The notes beneath the pieces were generated by a model, which had not been told where the DNA came from, searched no databases, and worked only from the letters and a program-made list of their open reading frames with translations. From NCBI GenBank assembly GCA_964395765.1, contig CAYNCU010000001.1, positions 1 to 63,664 on the forward strand: a stretch of DNA of 63,664 bases, in the 5' to 3' direction. Origin of the DNA: DATDPY01 sp964395765. Lineage in GTDB: Bacteria > Bacteroidota > Bacteroidia > Cytophagales > Cyclobacteriaceae. Position numbers and translations under genes: made by a program. Shown piece after piece: positions 18,171-26,169 of this stretch (its first letter is position 1; each line of letters opens with the position of its first letter).

Positions 18171-18685
18171 AAAAAGTTGCGATCATCGGTCCGGAATCAA
18201 CGGGGAAAAGCTGGCTTGCAGAAAAGCTGGCTGTGCATTTCCATACCCACTGGGTACCCGAATTTGCCAGGCAATATATTGAGGGTTTGGACCGCCCCTA
18301 CCAACGTAACGATCTTCTTGAAATCGCGAAAGGCCAAATAGATCTTGAAGACACGCTCGAGCAGGAAGCCAACGGAATTTTATTTTGTGATACGAATCTC
18401 TATGTAATCAAGATATGGAGCGAGCATAAGTACGGTCAATGTGATCCGTGGATCCTCCACCAGATCCGGCAAAGAAAATATGACCTTCATCTTCTGACTT
18501 ATATTGATATCCCGTGGGAAGACGATCCGCAGCGCGAACATCCTCATTTGAGAAATTATTTTTACGACGTTTACCATAGCGAGCTGGTTAAAGGCGGGGT
18601 AAAGTTTGAAGAAGTGAAGGGGCTTAATGAAACCAGGCTTGAATCGGCCATCATGTCCGTAAAGAGAATAATCAATATTCAATAA
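18167..18685 (+). CDS. NadR-kinase-like P-loop ATPase in a thiamine-controlled operon
   Basis: 172 aa, corresponding to the C-terminal ribosylnicotinamide kinase domain of NadR without its adenylyltransferase domain. The Walker A loop is GPESTGKS (residues 8-15); FCDTNLYV and IDIPWEDDPQREH match the family's Asp and lid-region positions. The start codon overlaps the stop of the transporter gene (ATGA), so the two are translationally coupled. Because the operon is preceded by a TPP riboswitch, the protein may phosphorylate imported thiamine rather than nicotinamide riboside; the sequence does not prove this. Confidence 0.88.
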   Translation: MKKVAIIGPESTGKSWLAEKLAVHFHTHWVPEFARQYIEGLDRPYQRNDLLEIAKGQIDLEDTLEQEANGILFCDTNLYVIKIWSEHKYGQCDPWILHQIRQRKYDLHLLTYIDIPWEDDPQREHPHLRNYFYDVYHSELVKGGVKFEEVKGLNETRLESAIMSVKRIINIQ

Positions 18686-18769
18686 TTAATGCTTAATTTC
18701 AATAAAACGAAATCATTGTCCAAGAATATTGAAAATTGGATGTTAAATGTTTATTTCAAAATAATACCT

Positions 18770-18777
18770 TAATTTTG
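18770..18777 (+). promoter_or_regulatory. Candidate -7 element for the receptor transcript
   Basis: TAATTTTG, an exact TAnnTTTG, about 100 bp before the second TPP aptamer. No clear TTTG lies at the expected distance upstream (ATGT there), so support is partial. Confidence 0.35.
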
Positions 18778-18878
18778 ACTACTTTGTCATGTTCCGGGCT
18801 GGATACCGTAACCCGGAATATCCGGCTAATATTTCCCGTAATACGTGCGGGGAAAAGTTGATGAATTGAATTTCCACA

Positions 18879-18954
18879 GGGGTGCCTAAAATAACAGGCT
18901 GAGATCAAACCCTTATAACCTGATTCCGGTAATGCGGACGAAGGGAGTTCGGTC
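18879..18954 (+). promoter_or_regulatory. TPP riboswitch (THI element) 2
   Basis: Nearly identical to the first aptamer at the conserved core (GGGGTGCC, GGCTGAGA, AACCTGAT, GGTAATGC, CGAAGGGAG). It ends about 40 bp before the ATG of the TonB-dependent receptor gene. Directly 3' of it begins an 8-bp segment (18953-18960) complementary to the start codon region, listed separately. Confidence 0.95.
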
Positions 18955-18998
18955 ATGGTTATTCGGTACCCTTTAAACTATGACTTAAAAAACCATGA
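18953..18998 (+). promoter_or_regulatory. Inverted repeat over the receptor start codon, likely expression platform
   Basis: TCATGGTT at 18953-18960 is a perfect complement of AACCATGA at 18991-18998, which holds the ATG at 18995-18997. The 5' arm begins at the very end of the TPP aptamer. If formed, the hairpin hides the start codon. The loop also carries a two-codon frame (ATG ACT TAA, 18979-18987). Confidence 0.55.
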
Positions 18999-21319
18999 GA
19001 AAAATAATTTTATTTCCCGCAATCATGCTTTTATCTTTTTATTCACACGCCCAGGGCCTTATCACCGGTGTCGTGCGGGACGGTAAAACCCACGAAGTTC
19101 TGGCCGGTGCCACCTTATGGCTGGAAGAAAATCATACGGGTACGGCTGCTGATGATTCGGGAAGGTTCAGCCTTGCCCTCCCGGCAGGAATAAGCGGTAA
19201 AATCAGGGTGAGTTTCGTGGGTTATGAACCCTCCTATATTTCAGCCTTTCCCCGCAAGGACATAACCGTACTTTTAAATCCAGTGGCCGCGTTGAAAGAA
19301 GTGGTAGTTACCGCCATTCGTGCCAAGGATACGGACCCGGTTACACAGAAAACCATCAGGAAAAAAGAAATAGAGCAGCAATACATGGGCGAAGACGGGG
19401 AATTTCTGCTCGAAAAACTGAGCCCTTCGATTGTTACTTATTCCGAATCCGGAACTGCTTTCGGGAATTACGGGGATATGCGTTTGCGCGGTATTGATGG
19501 GTCAAGAATCAATATTACCCTGAACGGGACTCCCCTGAACGATATGATCGACGAAGGCGTTTTCTTTTCTAATTTCATTGATTTCGGTAACAGTATTCAG
19601 TCTGTACAGGTGCAGCGAGGCGTAGGAACAAGTACTAACGGGACATCATCCTATGCCGGTTCAATAAGTTTCGAATCACTGGACATGAGCGACAGTACTC
19701 CCTATACCGAATTACAATTTCTCGGCGGATCTTTCAACACCTATAAAGGAAGTGCCGAGCTTTATTCCGGAAAAGATAAACACGGCCTTTCTTTTTACAC
19801 ACGATTCAGCTCCTTTAAATCGGCAGGATATAAATACCACACCAGCACTAATTCCTATTCTTTTTTCATGTCCGGCGGCTACAGCCGGAATCATGACGAC
19901 GTGAAGCTGACCGGCTTCACGGGCCGGTCGAGGAACGGCCTCGGCTACCTGCCCGTTGCCGTTTCAGATATTAAGGCCGATCCACGGACTAATTATGTGA
20001 ATGAAAACGACATCGATAATTTCGGGCAGTCGCTTCTGCAGCTACAGGAGACTCATCATTTCGAACATAGCGCATTGGTATCTTCGTTTTATTTCGGAAG
20101 CGCAGGAGGCGATTACCCCGCCGGGGAATTTGTGACCGACAGTATTTACAGCACTGCCGTACCGGGAAATTATTACCTGTCCAACCGCCTGGAACAAATC
20201 AATTATCCCCTGTACAACAGGCATTATGGCTTTCTGTCGAATTATTCCTACACAAGCCCTTCAAATAATTTTGATTTTTCTTCCGGGATCCATTTATATA
20301 CCTTCCATCGCCACAACCTGGAAAGTGTATTGCCGGATAACGCCCACCCTTATTATAACGAACATTCACGAAAGGATGAAGCGAGCGTTTTTGCCAGGGC
20401 TGAATATCACCTGGCTAAATTTATTGCTTACGGCGACATTGAATGCCGTACCTTGTCGATGATTATTATTCCGGATCCCACCCTGTTGCCGGGCGAAGCC
20501 AACGTTGTTAAAAACTGGACCTTCGTAAATCCGAAGGTAGGGCTGACTTATGCTTTCGACCAGACAAAAAACATTTACCTGTTTTTTGGAAGGAGTTACC
20601 GTGAACCCACAAAAATAGATATCCTGGGCGGCTATGAGTTATATCCTTCCAACCTGCCAAGCGCCCGGTCCAACGACGTTAAACCTGAAGAAGTTAACGA
20701 CCTGGAAAGCGGGTTCCGGATAGCCACCGGAGACTTTCATGCGAACATTAATATTTTCAATATGAATTTTCATAATGAGATAGCGCCCATCGGCAAACTC
20801 GACCCCGACAATTTTATCCAGTTACGGAAAAACATTGAAAGGAGTTATCGTCGCGGTATTGAACTTGACTGCGGAATACCTGTTTTCAATCATTTCAACC
20901 TTGAGGGCAACATTACCTACATGAAAAGCAGGATTAAAGTATATGCGCCCGAAGACGACCCGAATATCTATAAAAATGTTACGCAGGCCCTAAGCCCCGA
21001 TCTTGTGGGATCAGCTTCCTTCGGATACCATGATCGTAAATTCCTGACGGCCGCTCTGACCGGGAAATTCATGAGCAAATCTTACCTTGAACCGACCAAT
21101 AACCCGGACCTTATCATACCTTCTTTCTTTATTCTTTCCGCCAAAGTGAAACTGAAAATTATGAAAACGAATTCCGTCAGCCTGGTAGTCGATAATCTTT
21201 TCAATAAAATCTATTATACCAATGGCACTCCTGTAGAGAATGATTCCGGGGAAATGGTTCCCGGTTATTTAGTGGAACCGCCGAGGAATTTCTATGCCTT
21301 GGTAACCGTGCATTTTTAA
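18995..21319 (+). CDS. TonB-dependent outer membrane receptor, probably for thiamine
   Basis: 774 aa. A signal peptide (about 1-20, ending at HAQ) precedes a carboxypeptidase-like regulatory domain (about 22-100), a plug domain (about 105-225, with MRLRGIDGSRINITLNGTP) and a 22-strand barrel ending in VTVHF. Placement directly behind a TPP riboswitch indicates thiamine or a precursor as ligand, matching the predicted thiamine receptor (OMR1) of Bacteroidota. There is no partner SusD-like gene, in line with vitamin receptors. The start at 18995 is the first codon giving a proper signal sequence. Confidence 0.92.
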   Translation: MRKIILFPAIMLLSFYSHAQGLITGVVRDGKTHEVLAGATLWLEENHTGTAADDSGRFSLALPAGISGKIRVSFVGYEPSYISAFPRKDITVLLNPVAALKEVVVTAIRAKDTDPVTQKTIRKKEIEQQYMGEDGEFLLEKLSPSIVTYSESGTAFGNYGDMRLRGIDGSRINITLNGTPLNDMIDEGVFFSNFIDFGNSIQSVQVQRGVGTSTNGTSSYAGSISFESLDMSDSTPYTELQFLGGSFNTYKGSAELYSGKDKHGLSFYTRFSSFKSAGYKYHTSTNSYSFFMSGGYSRNHDDVKLTGFTGRSRNGLGYLPVAVSDIKADPRTNYVNENDIDNFGQSLLQLQETHHFEHSALVSSFYFGSAGGDYPAGEFVTDSIYSTAVPGNYYLSNRLEQINYPLYNRHYGFLSNYSYTSPSNNFDFSSGIHLYTFHRHNLESVLPDNAHPYYNEHSRKDEASVFARAEYHLAKFIAYGDIECRTLSMIIIPDPTLLPGEANVVKNWTFVNPKVGLTYAFDQTKNIYLFFGRSYREPTKIDILGGYELYPSNLPSARSNDVKPEEVNDLESGFRIATGDFHANINIFNMNFHNEIAPIGKLDPDNFIQLRKNIERSYRRGIELDCGIPVFNHFNLEGNITYMKSRIKVYAPEDDPNIYKNVTQALSPDLVGSASFGYHDRKFLTAALTGKFMSKSYLEPTNNPDLIIPSFFILSAKVKLKIMKTNSVSLVVDNLFNKIYYTNGTPVENDSGEMVPGYLVEPPRNFYALVTVHF

Positions 21320-21351
21320 AGAAAATAGCTTTTATTGTGATGCCCCGGGGG

Positions 21352-21369
21352 TCCAAATGAATATTTGGA
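21352..21369 (+). other. Hairpin upstream of ccmB
   Basis: TCCAAAT and ATTTGGA (21352-21358 and 21363-21369) form a perfect 7-bp stem with a GAAT loop, 10 bp before the ccmB ATG at 21380. No T-run follows, so it is not an ordinary terminator. It could be a regulatory site or chance. Confidence 0.35.
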
Positions 21370-21379
21370 TGTAAATTTA

Positions 21380-22060
21380 ATGTTCGTTATTATGATTCTA
21401 ACGGAGTTAAAGTACCTGATCGGGAAGGAGATCATCCTCGAATGGCGTAATCGCTACACCATCAACGGCATTTTGTTATACCTGGTCAGCACTATCTTCA
21501 TTTGCTATTTAAGTATCAGAACCCAGGAACAACTGCTGGATGTTAATCTCTGGAATGCCTTATTCTGGATTATTATCCTGTTTGCTGCGATTAATGCAGT
21601 GATGAAGAGCTTTATTTTGCTGAGCCCCGGCCGATTATTATATTATTATACACTGGCAAGCCCTGAAGCAATAATATTGTCAAAAACAATTTACAATTCT
21701 TTATTGCTTTCCGTAATAGGGCTGATCGGCGCATTTTTCTATGGAGTGATCCTTGGAAATCCCGTTAAAGACATCCTTTTATTTATTATAACGATCATCC
21801 TTGGCGGCTGGGGACTTGCTTCCATCCAGACACTGGTATCCGGCATTGCCTCAAAAGCATCCAACAGTACAACCCTTATGGCCATCCTTAGTTTTCCTAT
21901 CATGATCCCGATCCTGTTATTGATCATTAAACTTACCGGATATGCGATAGAGGGACAGGATTGGTTTGTTTTCAGGGATAAAATCATTGTATTGGCTTCA
22001 CTAAATATAATCGCCATAACGATGTCATACATATTGTTCCCATATTTGTGGAAAAATTAA
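21380..22060 (+). CDS. ccmB: Haem exporter membrane protein CcmB
   Basis: 226 aa with six predicted membrane segments. The N-terminus (KYLIGKEIILEWRNRYTING) is the conserved CcmB start, which pairs with the ATPase CcmA to release holo-CcmE. Three starts are possible: TTG at 21365, ATG at 21380 or ATG at 21392; the last fits the usual family length best, but 21380 is kept as the longer ATG form. No ccmA was seen beside it. The stop overlaps the ccmC start by one base (TAATG). Confidence 0.92.
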   Translation: MFVIMILTELKYLIGKEIILEWRNRYTINGILLYLVSTIFICYLSIRTQEQLLDVNLWNALFWIIILFAAINAVMKSFILLSPGRLLYYYTLASPEAIILSKTIYNSLLLSVIGLIGAFFYGVILGNPVKDILLFIITIILGGWGLASIQTLVSGIASKASNSTTLMAILSFPIMIPILLLIIKLTGYAIEGQDWFVFRDKIIVLASLNIIAITMSYILFPYLWKN

Positions 22061-22737
22061 TGAAGATGTTCAAATTAGCCTGGTGGAAAATACTTGCAGT
22101 CGTCCTGGCCTATTATATCATAATTTTCGGTTTTCTGCATAAAGTCCCGAGATTAGCGATCCTGCATGAGACCGTCAGGAACCTGTTTTTTCATACCTGC
22201 ATGTGGTTCACCATGATGATCCTTCTCACCACTTCCCTGATCCTATCCATCCGGTACTTAAGAAGCGGTAAAGTGCGACATGACATTATTGCTTCCGAAT
22301 TTGCAAATACGGGTATTGTTTTCGGCGTTTTGGGAACCTTAACTGGTAGCGTATGGGCCCGTTATACGTGGGGAGCCTGGTGGGTTAATGATCCGAAGCT
22401 GAATGGAGCCGTTATTTGTCTTTTGATATACTTTGCCTATGTGATCCTCAGGGGTTCAATTGAAGATTTTCAGCAGAAGGCAAGAATAAGCGCAATTTAT
22501 AATATTTTTGCGTGGGCTACCCTGATCCCTTTACTGTTCATACTTCCCCGTATGACCGATTCACTACATCCGGGGAACGGCGGTAATCCGGGATTCAGCT
22601 CCTATGATTTAGATAATAATTTAAGGCTTGTCTTTTATCCATCGATTATCGGCTGGACGCTGCTTGGGGTTTGGATCACGGAACTGAGGGTAAGGAGAAA
22701 GGAGCTGGAATATAAACTGGAATCGCAATCCGAATGA
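22060..22737 (+). CDS. ccmC: Cytochrome c maturation protein CcmC (haem handling)
   Basis: 225 aa with six membrane segments. The haem-handling WWD motif appears as WGAWWVNDPKLNG, with Asn where many members have Trp, and conserved His residues are positioned in the loops before and after. CcmC attaches haem to CcmE on the periplasmic face. The ATG at 22060 is chosen over an upstream GTG at 22048 because it forms the TAATG overlap with ccmB. The end overlaps ccmD as ATGA. Confidence 0.93.
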   Translation: MKMFKLAWWKILAVVLAYYIIIFGFLHKVPRLAILHETVRNLFFHTCMWFTMMILLTTSLILSIRYLRSGKVRHDIIASEFANTGIVFGVLGTLTGSVWARYTWGAWWVNDPKLNGAVICLLIYFAYVILRGSIEDFQQKARISAIYNIFAWATLIPLLFILPRMTDSLHPGNGGNPGFSSYDLDNNLRLVFYPSIIGWTLLGVWITELRVRRKELEYKLESQSE

Positions 22738-22970
22738 TCATAAAAAAAATTATTGTATCGCTTTTCACGATCATGATGCCTGTATTACTAATGGCGCAAA
22801 CCGTTCAAAATGAAGTGGACATGGCCGATACCATGCGTTCCAACGGAAAAATTTATGTGGTTGTAACCGTGGTTACCATAATAATGACCGGATTGATCGT
22901 TTATTTAATTAGCCTGGATAGGAAAATTACAAAACTTGAAAAGAAAATTTCTCCGAAGGAAAAACCATGA
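22734..22970 (+). CDS. ccmD: Small membrane protein CcmD-like
   Basis: 78 aa. A signal-like N-terminal hydrophobic stretch is followed by one membrane helix (about 39-60, YVVVTVVTIIMTGLIVYLIS) and a short charged tail. Length, topology and location between ccmC and ccmE, with ATGA overlaps at both ends, match CcmD, which helps release holo-CcmE. Sequence identity to classical CcmD is low, so the name rests on context. Confidence 0.75.
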   Translation: MIIKKIIVSLFTIMMPVLLMAQTVQNEVDMADTMRSNGKIYVVVTVVTIIMTGLIVYLISLDRKITKLEKKISPKEKP

Positions 22971-23368
22971 AGATCACACATATCATAGGAATTGTTATCA
23001 TAGCGATAGCCGTAATGGTCATTATTTCGACAGCCGGTGATGCAAGTACTTATGTCACATTCGGCCAGGCAATGAAGATGGCACAGGACGGCAATAATAA
23101 AAAGATCCATGTTGTCGGAACACTTGAGAAAGACAGTACCGGTAATGTTATCGGCATTGAACCTAGCCCGGATCACTTATCGGTATCTTTCATGATGGTC
23201 GATAATGATAAAAGTGTTCAGCGGGTATTTTATAAGGATCCCATGCCTCCTGACTTATTGAAATCCGACCAGGTGGTGGTAGTTGGTTCTTATAAAAACG
23301 GATCATTTCTTGCTGATGAGATCCTTTTAAAGTGCCCGTCAAAGTACCAGGAAACAAAGCTGAACTAA
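22967..23368 (+). CDS. ccmE: Periplasmic haem chaperone CcmE, CxxxY type
   Basis: 133 aa. An N-terminal anchor helix (about 5-25) is followed by the OB-fold (about 45-125). In classical CcmE a His (HxxxY) binds haem covalently; here the matching position is Cys123 in KCPSKY, a CxxxY motif as found in the archaeal and Desulfovibrio-type proteins. The fold and position in the cluster make the assignment secure. It overlaps ccmD by four bases (ATGA). Confidence 0.92.
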   Translation: MKITHIIGIVIIAIAVMVIISTAGDASTYVTFGQAMKMAQDGNNKKIHVVGTLEKDSTGNVIGIEPSPDHLSVSFMMVDNDKSVQRVFYKDPMPPDLLKSDQVVVVGSYKNGSFLADEILLKCPSKYQETKLN

Positions 23369-23523
23369 ATAACTCTTGATATAAGATGACCCCATTATAT
23401 TTTCCCGCAGATTACGCAGATCAAAGCAGAACGTACACGATCGTTTTATCTACGATCACTTCGAATTTCAGCGGGCAAGTCAATCTCTCCATTTTGAATA
23501 ATTTACACTAGGAACCGCGCGTC

Positions 23524-26034
23524 ATGCATTTATTAGTAGGGAAACTCGGGCATTTATTTGTTATTATTGCTTTTGTCAGCGCGCTGCTTGCTTCCGTATC
23601 CTACCTGGGAAGTTCTGTTTCAAAAAATGATGACCGTGTCAAAGGTTGGCGAAATAACGGACGGTTCTTTTTCTACCTGCATGCGCTGACCGTACTGGGA
23701 ATACTCACCACGCTCTTTATCATCATAGGGGGAAATTATTTTGAATATCACTATGCCTGGAGTCATTCATCGAAATACCTTCCCGTTTATTATAAGATCG
23801 CGGCATTTTGGGAAGGCCAGGAAGGAAGCTTTCTTCTCTGGGCTTTCTGGCATGTGGTGATCGGGCTTTTCCTGATCCGTTATTCCAGAACCTGGGAGGG
23901 ACCAGTGATGACCATTTTTACCCTGGTCCAGGCGTTTCTCATTTCCATGATCCTCGGTGTAATAATCTTCCAGCATAAAATCGGGAGCTCACCTTTTATG
24001 CTGATCAGAGATGTATTAAAAGATCCGATATTCAAGATCAACCCGAATTTCATTCCGGCAGATGGTTCCGGCCTGAACCCGTTATTGCAGAATTACTGGA
24101 TGGTAATCCATCCCCCTACCCTTTTCTGCGGTTTCGCACTTACCATTGTTCCATTTTCATACGCCATTGCCTCACTATGGAGAAGAAGATATACAGAATG
24201 GATTCAGGCTGTCATGCCCTGGACTTTGATTGCCACCGGTATTCTGGGCATTGGCATACTCATGGGTGCCTACTGGGCCTATGTGACGCTGAATTTCGGA
24301 GGGTACTGGAACTGGGATCCTGTTGAAAATGCCATTTTCGTGCCCTGGTTAATCCTTGTTGCCTCCCTGCATTCAATGATCATATACAAGAAAAAAGGAA
24401 CTTCCCTGAAACTTGCATACGGTCTCGTGATAAGCCTCTTCCTGCTAATTTTATACTCGACCTTTCTGACCCGCAGCGGTATCCTCGGGAATACTTCCGT
24501 ACATTCATTTACCGATCTCGGTTTATCGGGCCAGTTATTGGTATACCTCCTTGCCTTTGCGCTGATTTCACTGGTATTCCTCCGCCTCCGCTGGAGACAC
24601 ATTCCATCCGGCAAAAAGGAATTGAAAAGTAATTCAGGGGAATTCTGGATCGTACTAGGCGTCATCACCCTATGTCTTGCCGGATTCCAGGTAATCGTGC
24701 CTACCTCCATCCCTGTGTTCAACGAGGTCGCCCGGTTATTCGGAATTAAATCCAATATGGCCCCGCCCGCTTCACAGGTAGCATTTTATTCCAAATTCCA
24801 GATCTGGTTTGCCATGGCCGTTGCCATTTTATCCGGGACGGGACAAATCTTCTGGTGGAAACGGGTCAACCGCAGAAACCTGTTCGATGAAATTTCCATT
24901 CCTATCATAATTACTTTTATTGCCGCCACTGCAGTCATGATCGCTTTCCGGATCAGGAATGTTCCATACATGCTCCTTTTCACCGCTGGCATTTATTCCA
25001 TCACCGCCAATGGCAGGATACTCCTGAAAATGATGAATTCCAAATCTTCCTTTTCCGGCGGAACCCTGGCACATACGGGAATTGCATTAATGATCATCGG
25101 CATACTTACCTCCTCGGGATATTCACTGGTTATCTCCCTGAATAATACCGGGATATTGTACAACCGGAGTTTTCCGGATGAGATTAACAAGGAAAATTTA
25201 TTACTATTCCTCCATGAGCCCCAGCAGATGGGGGACTACCAACTTACCTATGAAGGCAAAAAGATCATGGCCAAGGGAGTGGATGGTTTTATCGATAAAA
25301 ATAAAATTATACCTACGGCTGATCCGCATTTCGTTACAGTGAGCGAAGATATTATGGACGGCGATAAGGTCAAGGTTAAAAAAGGAGACACCCTCGAGAT
25401 TAATCCTGAAAACACATATTATTCCGTTTTATATGAAAAGTCGAATGGGGATCATTTCCACCTTTACCCGCGGTTACAGGAAAACCCGAGTATGGGAAAT
25501 GTCGTGTCGCCTTCCATTAAGCACTCCCTGCTCGAAGATATTTATACCCATGTAACAGTGGTTCCCAAAGATGACCGGGACTGGTCCAAACCTTATAAGG
25601 AAGAAGTGAAGGTGGGCGATAACTTTTACATCAAAGACCAGGTAGCGGAGTTTACAAAAATGGAGCGACTTACGGAGGTAAATGGCGAACCACTAGGACC
25701 TCACGACGTGGCCGTAAAGGCTCATATAAAGATCAGTGGCACCGGTGTCGATTATGAAGTGGACCCGATTTATATGATCCGTGGAAATATGGCGGCCCAG
25801 ATCCCGGATGAAAATAAGGATTTCGGCGTGAAGATAGAGATCAGCCGGATAAACCCGGAAAGAAATTCATTTACATTCAGTATCAGCACAACGGAAAAAG
25901 ACTATATCATTCTGAAAGCGGTTGCCAAACCTTTGATCAATATTCTCTGGCTTGGCGCGTTTATATTGATGACCGGTGTCGGATTCGCCCTGGCCCGAAG
26001 GATCAGGGAATACAGGAAACATTCTGACATTTAG
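23524..26034 (+). CDS. ccmF: Haem lyase CcmF
   Basis: 836 aa with about fifteen membrane segments. The WWD-domain signature NFGGYWNWDPVENA lies near residue 260, with conserved His residues in flanking loops (for example VIHPPTLFCG). The large region at about 555-790 is a soluble periplasmic domain and the C-terminus ends in a final helix. CcmF transfers haem from CcmE to apocytochromes. It is separated from ccmE by 155 bp that holds part of a degenerate dispersed repeat, and may still be one transcript. Confidence 0.94.
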   Translation: MHLLVGKLGHLFVIIAFVSALLASVSYLGSSVSKNDDRVKGWRNNGRFFFYLHALTVLGILTTLFIIIGGNYFEYHYAWSHSSKYLPVYYKIAAFWEGQEGSFLLWAFWHVVIGLFLIRYSRTWEGPVMTIFTLVQAFLISMILGVIIFQHKIGSSPFMLIRDVLKDPIFKINPNFIPADGSGLNPLLQNYWMVIHPPTLFCGFALTIVPFSYAIASLWRRRYTEWIQAVMPWTLIATGILGIGILMGAYWAYVTLNFGGYWNWDPVENAIFVPWLILVASLHSMIIYKKKGTSLKLAYGLVISLFLLILYSTFLTRSGILGNTSVHSFTDLGLSGQLLVYLLAFALISLVFLRLRWRHIPSGKKELKSNSGEFWIVLGVITLCLAGFQVIVPTSIPVFNEVARLFGIKSNMAPPASQVAFYSKFQIWFAMAVAILSGTGQIFWWKRVNRRNLFDEISIPIIITFIAATAVMIAFRIRNVPYMLLFTAGIYSITANGRILLKMMNSKSSFSGGTLAHTGIALMIIGILTSSGYSLVISLNNTGILYNRSFPDEINKENLLLFLHEPQQMGDYQLTYEGKKIMAKGVDGFIDKNKIIPTADPHFVTVSEDIMDGDKVKVKKGDTLEINPENTYYSVLYEKSNGDHFHLYPRLQENPSMGNVVSPSIKHSLLEDIYTHVTVVPKDDRDWSKPYKEEVKVGDNFYIKDQVAEFTKMERLTEVNGEPLGPHDVAVKAHIKISGTGVDYEVDPIYMIRGNMAAQIPDENKDFGVKIEISRINPERNSFTFSISTTEKDYIILKAVAKPLINILWLGAFILMTGVGFALARRIREYRKHSDI

Positions 26035-26169
26035 AAAAATTTATCACCGACCTGTCCGAATGGAGTTGATTTTCGAAAAACGATTTACGATATTCGGAAT
26101 TCGATTGATTTGAAATTAATCTCTAAACCATTCCAGGCGGCATTCCAAAATTTCCCAAAGAATAACGAG

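Noticed and set aside
26110..26169. TTG-start extension of the DUF3179 gene
   Set aside because: It would place 20 residues before the lipoprotein signal; the GTG at 26170 gives a proper signal peptide.
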